DNA from: Anaeromyces robustus
Lineage: Eukaryota > Neocallimastigomycota > Neocallimastigomycetes > Neocallimastigales > Neocallimastigaceae
Length of the DNA stretch: 60,308 bases
Assembly: GCA_002104895.1 (NCBI GenBank)
Contig: MCFG01000405.1
Location: forward strand, 1-60,308
Reading direction: 5' to 3'
Shown here: piece after piece, positions 29,060 to 44,810 of the stretch
How positions within the stretch are numbered: the first letter of the stretch is position 1
How the letters are laid out: every line of letters begins with the position of its first letter
The notes under the pieces: generated by a model
What the model was told of the DNA's origin: nothing
Database searches by the model: none
What the model saw: the letters and a program-made list of their open reading frames with translations, nothing else
Translations under genes and position numbers: made by a program

Positions 29060-29510
29060 TTTTTTTGATTTTTTAAAATGTCATTTTCTTTTAAAAATAG
29101 TTCCAGAGTATCAATATATTGATCTATTTCTTTGTATTCATTTGTATTGCAATGAATCATATCGAGTTTACAATTTTTATTTCCTTAAGCACTAAGCACC
29201 TTTCCATGCGTCTCAGATAATATCAATTTCATAATCATTTTCTAAACGTTTTAAGATTTTATCAAAATTTTAATAAGATACACTTGCATTTTATCATAAT
29301 CAAATTTATCTGACATTTCACGTACATTAGATTCAATTTTCCTAAAAGACATTCTTTTTTATTGGATAACAAATGTCATTTCCTCTGAAATCTAAAATCC
29401 AATACTGCAGGATTATTTGAAAAGTGTATCTTTATTGAATCTTGCAAGTCTGTCGGCGGTGGAATTTTTATACGATCTTGTAAAAGAGTGGGTCATGATT
29501 ATGTCTTTGA
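29060..29510 (-). pseudogene. Degraded coding sequence of unknown family
   Basis: This stretch has clearly more G+C than its flanks. On the minus strand it gives protein-like pieces in shifting frames: IPPPTDLQDSIKIHFSNNPA, then MSFRKIESNVREMSDKFDYD, then ENDYEIDII and NKNCKLDMIHCNTNEYKEID. Stops and frame changes separate them. It appears to be one former gene or a transposon-carried frame that has decayed. I do not recognise the family. Confidence 0.5.
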
Positions 29511-30489
29511 ATTTCCATTATAACCATAATTAAGACAGGTTATTTTAAATTTCTTATTAATTTTAACGGTTTTCAATTTTATTATTATTATTTTTTTTTA
29601 ATCTTTAATTTTATCTTTTTAAGAAGAAATTTTACTACGCCTATGTTAATATTATAAATTACAATGTCAATCAGCAATAAATATAACATTTTCTAATTAA
29701 GTTAAAAAAAAAAAAAAATTAAGTTTTTGTATTAAATAAATGTTAGGTTTAAAATTTATATTATCATTTTGATACAACTATTATTAAATTACAATATTTA
29801 TATAATAGAAGAATTAGTGATATAATGATAAATATATATATATATATACTTTCAAAGAAGTAAAAAAGTACAAAAAAAAAAAGGAAATAAATTATTATTA
29901 ATTATTAATTTCTAATTATGATTAAGATAAGATATATTTTATATGTAATTATTGCATAAATATTCATAAATATTAATTAATATTAATAAATTAATATTTA
30001 TAATTTAATATAATCAATGATAAAAATTTTATATAAAAATATATAATTAAAAATGAATTTTAGAATTATTTATTAATATATATCCTTAATAACATAATTT
30101 AATTTAATTCGGTTTTTATAGACTTGGTTGATTATTTTTTTTTTAAATTGAGGAAAAAAATAAAAAAAGAGAAGAAGAAAAAAAAAAAAAGAAAAAGAAA
30201 AAAATAAAAAATAAAAACAAAAACAAAAATTAAAAGTTTTTTTAAATTTTTAATTATATTGGAAGAAATGAAAAAACAATTATTAATATTTTCTATAAGT
30301 ATTATAATTAAAAGCATATATATATATATATAGAAAATTTTATATATTTACATTTTATTTATTATATAGTTATTATTTAGAAAAGCAAATATAATTTTTT
30401 TTATTTTTTTACTTCATATTTCTTTTTTTTTAATTTTATTATCATAGAATATATTCTTTTTAGAAGTTATATCTATATATATATATAAT
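29511..30489. other. Upstream region of the ankyrin gene
   Basis: A/T-rich, with no gene seen. A purine-rich AAAAG stretch lies at about 30150-30230. Confidence 0.5.
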
Positions 30490-32172
30490 ATGATAGGTAT
30501 TGAAGAAAAAAGAAAATTCATAATTAAGCTTTTAAATAATATTGAAGGAAATGATATTGATAAATTAGAAATATTACAAAAATATATAAAAGAAAATAAC
30601 ATTATTTTAAATGACTTAAATAATAAAGATTTTGATATATTAATTTTTGCCATTGACAATAAAGCTTCATTAAAAATAATAAAATTTATTATCCATCATA
30701 GCCAATATAAAACTTTTAATTATACTTTTTATATTACAGAAACTTATAAAAGCTTTTTTAAAGCTCATTACAATCGTAATATTTTATATAAAGTACCACT
30801 TTTTTCAGCTATTAAAAGAGAAAATTTTGATATTGCTGATTTATTAATAAATTATAATGCCAATATAAATTATTTAGCTAATGGACAACAGAATGTTGCC
30901 ATTTATTTATATAATTCTTATCAGTGCATTCATCGACGTGAATTTAAATATATAATAAGTAAAGGATTTTATTTAAATGGTTTTACCTCAAATTTAATTA
31001 ATAATATTTTAACTGATGGTTTTAATCATATTTTACTAAAATTAATATTCAAAAATTGTATTTTTGATAATACATTTGTTTTATCTTTACTATCGATATA
31101 TAGTAATAGAATAATATTATCAAATGAACAAATAGAAAAAATGATAAGAAATGAAAAAAGTAAAATAAAAATTACTGATGAAATGTATGAAAATGCATGT
31201 AAAGGTAAAAACTATGATGATTTGACAGTACTTTTAAAATATGACAGTGATACTTCAAGTCAAATATTAGAAAGAATACAAAGGTATAATTTATTAGATA
31301 CAGCAGTTGAAAATGTAGAATATAATCTTATGATTGAAGTATTAAAACATGAATTATTAAGTTTTAATAAAAAAAATTTGGAAATAATTCTTAAAGAAAA
31401 AAGTCGTGATAATGATATAAAATTTTTTTTAAGATTAATAATTGAAAAATTGTTTAAAAGACCGTCTTGGTCAATTCCAAGTAGTAAATGTGAAATTCTT
31501 TTGTTAACTGCAAGTAAAACTAATAATGTTAATATCATGACACTTCTTTTAAATTTACTTCTTAATGAATCAAGAGATCATATGGATCAACTAAAACTTT
31601 TTATTAAAGAATCTCCAGAAACAAGATTTCATTTAGAATGGTTAATGAATAATTATGATACCACTAATAAATTCAGAAATCATTTAAAATCATTATTAAA
31701 GGAATCACAAGAAGTTAATAATTGTTTAATGGTAGATTTAATTTATAATTGTGATACAGCGTACCTATCAGTCATATTAAATATGTCAATAAAAACCAAA
31801 AATATAGGAATGGTAAAATATTTAATGGAGAATGATAAATTAAAAAATAAAATAAATATTAATGTTAAGGATAGGAATAATGAATACCCACTAATAACTG
31901 CTTTTGGCATTTCTACCCTCTATGGTCATAATATTGAAATATTTAAATATTTATTGGATAAAAATGCTAATATTTTTATAAAAAATGAGAAAGGTCATTC
32001 ATTATTAGAATTAGCATTAAATTCTAGAAAATATATGGCAATAAAATATCTTTTTGAAAAGGATCTATCAACTGTTGAAGATATTTTAAATAAATATTGT
32101 AATAAACTATTAATTGAAGATAAACATTGTATGAATTTAGATAAAATTAAATACTTAATTAATGATAATTCC

Positions 32173-32268
<96 letters not shown>

Positions 32269-33804
32269 AATACTACTACTAATACTACTACTAATAATAA
32301 TCATAATAATAATATAACCAATGATAAAATAATAAATCAAAATTCTATAGACAATCAATACGATTATTATACCAATTATTTAATTCTATCTTATTTATTA
32401 AAGAACGATAATGATAACATAAAATATTTAATTAAAGGAGAAAGACTTTTTGAAACTTTAGATGCATATGGTTATAGTTTTTTACATTATATTATTTTAA
32501 AGGAAGATTTGGAGACATTAAATTCATTGATAGAATATAAATCATCAAAATGTAATAACAAATTAAAATATGGAGGTTTAGCTCTTGATATATCAATTAA
32601 AATAGGAAATAAGAATATATTTTTAATTCTTCTCCATAATGAAAATATTATTGATATAGATATTAATAAACCTAATGATCAAAAAGAATTACCAATAACA
32701 ACAATAGTTAAAAGTCATCTTTTTTCTATAGAAGATAAAGTAATAATGATAGAATGCTTACTTAAAAAGGGATCAGAAATTAATATTATTGATAATAATG
32801 GAAAATCATTAATAGCTAATGCTATTCAAGAGTCATCATTAACAATAGTAGAATTATTAATTAAATATGGTGCTAATCCTGAATTTATTGATGGTAATAA
32901 AAATCCACCTTTAAACTATGCTATTCAAGAAAAATCTGAATCAATTGTTAAATTATTAATTAGTCATGGAGCAGATGCTAATTTTATTGATTTATTTAAT
33001 ATTTCGTCATTAGCATATGCAATTCAAGAGAAATCTTTACCAATTATTAAGTATTTAATAGACCATGGTGCTGATATTAATTTTGTAATAGAAAGTATAA
33101 ATAGTAATAAAAGGCAACCTTTAATATATTATGCCATTAAATCTGGTGAATTACCAATTGTTCAATTATTATTACAATATAATGCTAATTTTGATTTTAA
33201 AAATAAATCAAATATTTTTGAAATTCTTGATATTCTATTAAATAATCCAAATACAGATATATTTGAATATTTAATTAAAAATAAAATTGATATTCATGAT
33301 TTCAATGGTAATATGATTAAAAATTTGATATTGCGAAATCGATTGGATTTACTTAAAATTTTAGTGGAACATAATTTAAATATTGAATTAAAAGACCGTT
33401 ATGGTTATTCACCATTAGTTATTGCTGTACATAATCGTAATTTACCAATAGTAAATTATTTATTAAATATTGGTGCAGATATTCGTCAACTTAATCGACA
33501 TATCAGAATTATTGAAGTGATGATATTTCATCATGAATTAGATTTATTAAAAATTTTAATTGAACATAATTTAAATGTAAATGCTCAAGATGATGATGGT
33601 AATACATTATTAATATACGCTATAAGAAATCGACAAATAGATATAATAGAATACTTATTAAAAGTAGGTGTTAATATAAATTATGTTAAAAGTGATAATG
33701 AATCTTTAGATATTATTAATAGAAATTTTAATTTAGAATTTTATTTTGAAGAGTATAAAAAAATTAAAAACATTTTAAATCATTATAAAAAATTAATGAT
33801 ATAA
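30490..33804 (+). CDS. Large ankyrin-repeat protein
   Basis: A single uninterrupted frame of 1104 residues. Ankyrin repeats fill most of it, clearest at about 440-530 (NNEYPLITAFG...EIFKYLLDKNANIFIKNEKG) and from about 640 to the end, with repeated text such as SIVKLLISHGADANFID, PIVNYLLNIGADI and LLKILIEHNLNVNAQDDDG. A poly-asparagine tract of about 30 residues followed by N/T repeats (about 560-605) is encoded by an AAT array. There is no signal peptide, membrane helix or other domain, so it is probably a cytosolic protein-binding protein. Partners cannot be inferred. The ATG at 30490 directly precedes the first amphipathic helix (EEKRKFIIKLLNNIEG). Gut fungal genomes carry many such long ankyrin genes. 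Confidence 0.9.
32172..32266 (+). repeat. (AAT)n microsatellite encoding poly-Asn
   Basis: About 30 consecutive AAT codons inside the ankyrin gene, followed by AATACT/ACTACT units. Being in frame, length changes alter only the Asn tract. Confidence 0.95.
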
Positions 33805-34198
33805 TATATATTATATATTACTATTTCTTTATATAAATACTTTGTATATATATATATACTTATAAATAAATTATTATTATTATAATTGTTTATTTATTAA
33901 TATAATATTATAATATTAATATAGATAATATATATATATATATATAATATATAAAATACAATAAAATAATAAAAAAATAGAAGCAAGTAATGTAAATCAT
34001 AAATTGAAAAAAAAAATTTTTTTTAAACAAATTTTTATATTTATTTAAATTTATTTGTACATTGGTATAAAGGAAAAAAAAAAAAAAAAAAAACCTTATT
34101 ATTTTTTGATGGTATAAATGTTAATTATTCTAAGAATTTTTTTTTTTAATTAATAAATAAAATCTATACAATTTTTGATATATGTTAATTAGATAAAA
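33805..34198. other. Short intergenic between convergent 3' ends
   Basis: 394 bp of A/T-rich sequence separate the convergent stop codons of the ankyrin gene and the LRR gene. No further feature is seen. Confidence 0.6.
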
Positions 34199-37342
<3,144 letters not shown>

Positions 37343-37552
37343 TTTTTTTTTCTTTTTTATTATTATTATTATATTATTTTATTTTATTCTATTTTATTTT
37401 ATTCAATTTTATTTTATTTTATTATATTTTTTTTTTATTTTTTTATTTTTTTTTTAATTTTTTTTTATTACTATGAAAATAACGGCTAATTATGATTTTA
37501 ATTTTTCAAAACGGTATATAAGATAGATTAGATTTATTACATAATACTATAA

Positions 37553-37617
<65 letters not shown>

Positions 37618-37758
37618 AATTAATTAATTAATTAATTAATTAATTAAATAATTAAATAAATATAATAATAGTAAAATCTTTTTTTTGACCTTTTTTATTA
37701 TTATTTTATTTTTAATTTTTTTTTATTTATATTATTATTATCATTATTATTATTATTT

Positions 37759-37823
<65 letters not shown>

Positions 37824-38207
37824 GATAATAACTGTTAATTATGATTTTAATTTTTCAAAACGGTAAAAAAGATTGATTAAAATTATAAATAGTTTTTTTA
37901 ATTATAATAATCTCCCTATTATATTATTATTATATAATAATAATTAAATAAATTTATTTTTATTAGTATCAATTACTTTTATACTATTTAGTTAATAATA
38001 CAAAAAATAATAAATGTTACACAAATTCAAAGTTTAAATTATTAATATTAAATGATAATAGTAATAAATTATAAAATTGTTTATTATTTATAATTATTTA
38101 TGAATATTCTAAGATCATTCTTGTTTAACGTCGTTAATATTATATTTAAGCTACTTTAATATAAAAAAAATGCATAATTTTCATTAATTCATTTTATTTT
38201 ATTTCAT

Positions 38208-38250
<43 letters not shown>

Positions 38251-38290
38251 AATAATATTCAATTTATTTATTACATAATGAATAAATAAG
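37343..38290. promoter_or_regulatory. Shared upstream region of two divergent LRR genes
   Basis: These 948 bp lie between the start codons of the divergent LRR genes, so both promoters must be here. They contain a direct duplication: TAATTATGATTTTAATTTTT followed by CAAAACGGTA occurs at 37481-37516 and 37830-37865 (349 bp apart). A second matching pair lies near 37331 (start-codon region) and 37670. AAAT/TAAT arrays (37555-37660) and an ATT array (37730-37820) fill the rest. The duplicated block may be a regulatory element or just a copied 5' end. Confidence 0.55.
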
Positions 38291-39360
38291 ATGAAATTTC
38301 TATTTCATTTATTATTATTTTTTTATAATTTTCTAATTGTTAATTCTATAGATGAAGATATTAATGATTTATATAACACTAAAAACTTAAATGTAAATCC
38401 TAAAGAATGTACTCAATTAAGAAGATATTTATATAATAATGGATATAATAATTCTCAAATAAATGACAACTGTGAATTTAGTGAATTTGGCAGACTAACA
38501 CTTGACGAAAATAATAATATTAAATCATTGTATATTATTTAATATCTATTATATATTTTATATAAAAATTTTAAGAAGTAAAAAATAATAATTAATATAT
38601 ATATATATTTAAATAATATATATAGAGAATTGGGGAATATAGTATTAAATAAAGTAGAGGATTTTAATACTTTTCCAATGTTTACTAAAATGGACACATT
38701 GTAACTATATATTCTTTTAATATATTTTTTATTTATTTATTTATTTATTTATTTAATAATAATAATAATAATAATAATAATAGTAATAATAATAATAATA
38801 ATAATAATAGTAATAGTAATAATAAGAGTAATAATAATAATAATAGTAATAATAAGAGTAATAATAATAATAATAATTATGGTGATAGTAATAATAAATA
38901 ATAAATAATAAATAATAAATAATAATGTTATTGTAATATTGTCTAATAATACAAAAAATATAGTTCTTTATTTAATTGGTGTCAGAATGCTTATCCAATT
39001 TTAATAAACCATTTTCTTGAATTTCCAAATTTAAAGGAGCTGTAAGTATTTAATATATTCTAAATATAATTTTTTAAAATGATTACAAAACATTTATAAT
39101 ATATATTTTATTATTTATATTTATTTTAAAAATTATAGCTCTTTTCATAATTTTAATATACAAGAAATTCCTAATGTTTGTAATTCACAACTTAAAATCA
39201 TGTAATTATACTTTATGAGATAAATGAAATATTCTTTATTATATACTTTAATACATATTAATTATTTTTTTTACTTTAATAGTGGTTTTTTTAATATTTC
39301 TACTACAGAATTTCCTTCTCATTTGTTTTATTGCCGGAATTTGGAACAAATGTAATATGA

Positions 39361-39396
<36 letters not shown>

Positions 39397-42340
39397 AAAT
39401 AAATAAATAAATAAATAAATAATAAATAAATAAATAAATATATATATATATATAAATAAAATACAAAAAAGATATATCGAAAATAGTAATTTTTTAACGT
39501 CTGCACCAGTTTTTTTGAATAATGTTACTTATCATAAAGAAATGTAAATAAATATATATATGAATATATATATATATTCATTTATAAATATAAAACTTTA
39601 AAATAATAATAATATTAAAATTAAACATTATTTTTATTATAAAGTTATTTAAAAAATAACAAAATCGTTGGAAACTTTGTTCTACCAGATAATGTGGAGC
39701 ATTTGTAATAAAACAGATTTTTTAATTAAAAATATAAAAATATTATATTATTATTATTATTATTAACATTTTATTAATATTATAATTAATTTAGAGATAT
39801 GTCAGATAATAATATAAATTCAATAATTAGTTCTTCTAATAATGATAATACAGTATTGGAATTATTGTAAAATTTTTTAATATCTGAATATTAATAAATA
39901 TACATATATTTATAATTTTAACAGTAATACTAATATCATTTTTTATTTACAATATAATATTTTAGAAATTTAGATAATAATAATCTAGATGAAAATGTTT
40001 TTGAATCTTTAACAAAATATAAAAATCTACATCAACTGTAATATATATTAATATATATATAATATTATTAAAATTCTTTTGTAATGACAAAAGTTAGAAA
40101 ACAAATATTAAATGAAATATTATAATACGTAAAAAAAAATTTTTTTTTTCTTCATTTATTAGTTCATTAGAAAATAATAAAAGAATTACGAAAATAACTC
40201 CAGCAATAAAATTTATAAATAATTTAACATCCTTGTAAGTTTCTCTTTTTTTTTTCCTGTCTTGAGCATTATTAATATTTTATAAGTAAAATTTACATTG
40301 ATATTTTTAATTACTAATATTTAATTAATAATTTAGAAATCTTCTAAATTGTAGTATTTCTGAAATATCAGAAGAATTATATAGTTTATCAAAATTAGAG
40401 TGGCTGTAAATTGATATTATTGTTTTTATAATATATTTAATTTTTGTTTTTAATATTTTAATATTAAATTATTATAATATAATTTTAATTTTAATAAAAT
40501 AATACTAGATCTCTAGGAACGCAAAATATTAAAGAACTTCCTGAGGAAATTAAAAAATTGAATTCATTGGAATATTTGTAATAATTTAAAATTTTAATAT
40601 ATATATTACAAATTATATATAATTTATAGATTATATTTCATATATAAACTAAATTTTAAAATAATTATAAATAATAATAATTATAATTATTATGCTACAT
40701 TAATTATAATAAGAGATGTTGAAAATTGTAATTTCAGTGGAAATGTAGTTATTCCTAATGGACTATATGATTTGTAAATGTTATTAAAATATTAATTAAT
40801 AATAATCATAGTTAAAATATATATATGACTAGAAGAAAAATATATTAAATTTAATTGTATATATTAATATATTTTGATAAATATTTAAAAAATAGTAATG
40901 GCAATAACAATAAATTTAGTTCATTTTCTAAAAGTGAGAATATTGCTTTACATTCGTTGTAAGTTAATAAAAAACAATGATATATTATAAATATATATGT
41001 AATTAATATAATAACAAACCTTTTTATTTTATTAATATATTATATTATTATATTATAATAATAATCTAGAGAGTTAGGAAATAATTTATTTAATAATGAC
41101 TTTTTTGATATGACTAAACAATTTATAAATTTGGATTCTATGTAATAAAATAATTAATGATATAAATATTAATTATAATGTTCAATTAAAATATTCATTA
41201 TTTAATATATATATATATATACATTAAATGGTATTTAAATATAGTTATTTATCTCAAAATAAAAATATAACTAAAATTACGCCATCTATTAAATATTTTC
41301 AAAATTTGGAATATTTGTAAGCATATAATCTATAATACATATATTCGAAAAAAAAATATTAAAAAATATTACTATAAATAATATTATATTCTTAATAATT
41401 GTAATAATATATATATTTATAATATATATATATACCTTTTTTCATTTTATTTAATTATTAATATTTTAAATATAAAAACAACTCATTTCATATTTTTTTT
41501 ATATATGTAGAGATTTAAGTCTAACAGGTTTAGAAGGAGTATCAAGTTATTTATTTGAATTGGAAAACTTAAATTCTCTGTATGTAATTAATATATATAT
41601 ATATATTTAATATTTTTTATTTATTATTATTTATTTATATATATATTTATATATATATATATTTATTTATCATTATTTATTTATATATTTATTTATATAT
41701 TCCCTCCCTCTAATATAGTAATATCAGTCATAATCCTCAATTAAATATTAAAATTATAAAATTTCCTAATCAACTTAGTGAATGTGATTTTACAAATACC
41801 AATATTTTATGTTATGAACCAGGAACATGTGAAAATATTAATTCCACAGATTATAAACCATGTACTCCAGAAGAAATTAATGAAATAAAAAGTTCCAATG
41901 GAAAAGTATTAGTATATCAAATTGATAAAAATGTTACTGAATCAAATAATACCATAAATACCAAAAATAATAATTTTATATTAATATTAACTACTGGTTC
42001 AGGTGTTGCATTAACATTAACAATATGCTTTATAATATTTTATAAAATTACACATGATAATAAAGACTATAAAGATGATAATGAAATAGTTATAACTAAA
42101 ATGGCAACTCCTGAATCATTCTTTAATAATCAACATTATACAAATGAATATTATAATTATAATTATAATTTAAATGAAAAAAATACAAATAATTTCCATG
42201 GAAATGGTTATGTATCTCTTACAGGAGTAAATGAACCATTACCTTCATATTCACAAATTGTTGATGATGATTCAGATACTGAACCATTAAGAAATATAAA
42301 TATCAAATCAAGAGATAAACTTTTAGATGATTATAATTAA
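38291..42340 (+). CDS. LRR membrane protein, 18 exons
   Basis: Exons: 38291-38529, 38626-38700, 38964-39041, 39139-39201, 39283-39351, 39487-39543, 39645-39704, 39795-39866, 39966-40037, 40163-40234, 40337-40405, 40509-40577, 40714-40773, 40896-40958, 41070-41141, 41245-41316, 41511-41579, 41719-42340. Total 650 residues. Exon 1 has a signal peptide (MKFLFHLLLFFYNFLIVNS) and a Cys cap (C...L...C). The 16 internal exons are 57-78 nt, all multiples of three, each one LRR (for example SLGTQNIKELPEEIKKLNSL). All 17 introns are phase 2. The last exon has the four-Cys cap (CDFTNTNILCYEPGTC...C), a helix (FILILTTGSGVALTLTICFI) and a tail with LPSYSQIVDDDSDTEP. It is predicted to be a surface protein; ligand unknown. 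Exon borders were set by frame continuity, so single junctions may shift slightly. Confidence 0.88.
39361..39440. repeat. (AAAT)n array in an LRR intron
   Basis: An AAAT array with AATAAAT interruptions fills most of the intron between exons 5 and 6 of the 18-exon LRR gene. Confidence 0.9.
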
Positions 42341-43307
<967 letters not shown>

Positions 43308-43490
43308 TTATTTATTATCATTATGTAATAATGGATTTTCATTAGAGTTCATATATAAAGGTAATTCTTCGTATGAAGACTGAGGCGAAAAAATAAGAAC
43401 AGCATGGGGTATAGGTGGTGAATTTATAATAAATTTATGATCATTATTAGATTTTCTTTTATAAATTTCAGAGTTATCTGGTGAAAAATA
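43308..43490 (-). pseudogene. 3' fragment of an LRR membrane-protein gene
   Basis: On the minus strand the segment reads SPDNSEIYKRKSNNDHKFII, then NSPPIP, FSPQSSYEELPLY and a stop at 43308. It closely matches the tail of the 12-exon LRR protein (SPNNSETYKRKSNND..., NSPSIP, LSPQNSFEELPSY). No membrane helix, cap or repeats lie upstream (43490-43560), so only the last part of the final exon survives. Confidence 0.85.
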
Positions 43491-43566
43491 TATTTATCCT
43501 ATATATCATTTGTTCTATTTTTGTATTATGTATTATTTTTCATTTTTTTAAAATTTATATATATAG

Positions 43567-44046
43567 AAAATAATTTGTTTAATAATGACATTTTTGATCA
43601 AATAAGTCAATTTGAAGAATTAAATTTAATAATTTTATAGAAAATAAGATTTATCGTATATTATCCAAACTTTGAATCAGAAAGAATTATGTATTAATGT
43701 TATCATTTACATTACAAATGTATATAATATGAACTTACATCTAGATCCTTATCTCGAAATAAAAACATAACAATAGTACCTCCTTCTATTAAAAACTTTA
43801 AGGAATTACAACATTTATTAATAAAAATTTAAAATTTATATTATTATTATTATTTTTATATTAAATGTTATTTTTATACAAAAATTAATAATATAATTTA
43901 ATGAAATAAAAATAAATCATAATAATTATTATAAAGATTTTAGTTAAACAGACTTAGAAGGAGTATCAAGTTATATATTTGAATTAGAATACTTTAACTA
44001 TTTATATGATTCGAAAATAAATATTTAAAATAAAATTCTTAGATCA

Positions 44047-44092
<46 letters not shown>

Positions 44093-44282
44093 TATTATTA
44101 TTAATTATTAAAATATAATTTTTTTATATATTTTTATAATAGAAATATTAGTCATAAATCCACAATTGAATATTAATCTTATGAATTTCCCTAAAAAGTT
44201 GGAGGAATGCGATTTTCACATATGTTTGGCTGATAACATAATATATAATATCAATATATTATGTTATCGGCAAAACATATAT
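43567..44282 (+). pseudogene. Decayed 3' half of an LRR membrane-protein gene
   Basis: Plus-strand pieces match the last four exons of the 18-exon LRR gene in order: 43567-43640 (ENNLFNNDIFDQISQFEEL, exon 15), 43744-43830 (SLSRNKNITIVPPSIKNFKE, exon 16), 43938-44005 (DLEGVSSYIFELE, exon 17) and 44145-44215 (NISHKSTIE..NFPKKLEECDF, exon 18). Splice sites and frames are damaged. The last piece stops in the four-Cys cap, where an inverted copy begins (44218-44282). It is tail-to-tail with the fragment at 43308-43490. Confidence 0.85.
44218..44282. repeat. Hairpin created inside the LRR pseudogene
   Basis: The left arm (ATATGTTTGGCTGATAACAT and onward) and the right arm (ATGTTATCGGCAAAACATAT) are near-perfect reverse complements of about 28 bp with a 6-10 bp loop. 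The right arm still resembles the coding text for N-I-L-C-Y of the cap. Confidence 0.9.
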
Positions 44283-44567
44283 CTATATTTAATGTATATA
44301 ATAATATTTTGCATAAATATTAATTAAAAAATAAAACAAATAAAATTATATTAATTAAATATTCAACAGAATAAAGAGATTAAAATAATTATAATTATAA
44401 TCAACGTATTTTTTTTCAATAATAAAAATAATATATATATATATATTCTCATTTTTTTTCTCTCTTTTTTTTTTAAACTATTTTTGTCTGAATAAAAATA
44501 AAAAAATTAAAATTTAAATAATAAAATATTATAAATAAATTAGTAGATAATTAATTAATAAATTATA

Positions 44568-44622
<55 letters not shown>

Positions 44623-44810
44623 ATTAATAAATATATATATATATATAAATTACATAAAAATATAATTATATAAATAAGTTTTTTAAATACTTTTTTTATT
44701 AATCATTTTTTATATTTATTTTATATTTAAAAAATATAATAGATAAAGTTTTAAGTACTTATTTTTTTTATATAAATATATTTTTTCATTTTAATAATTT
44801 ACTGAGAAAA
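44283..44810. other. Upstream region of the HAD hydrolase
   Basis: A/T-rich spacer with an AAAT array at 44570-44625. No gene seen. Confidence 0.6.
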
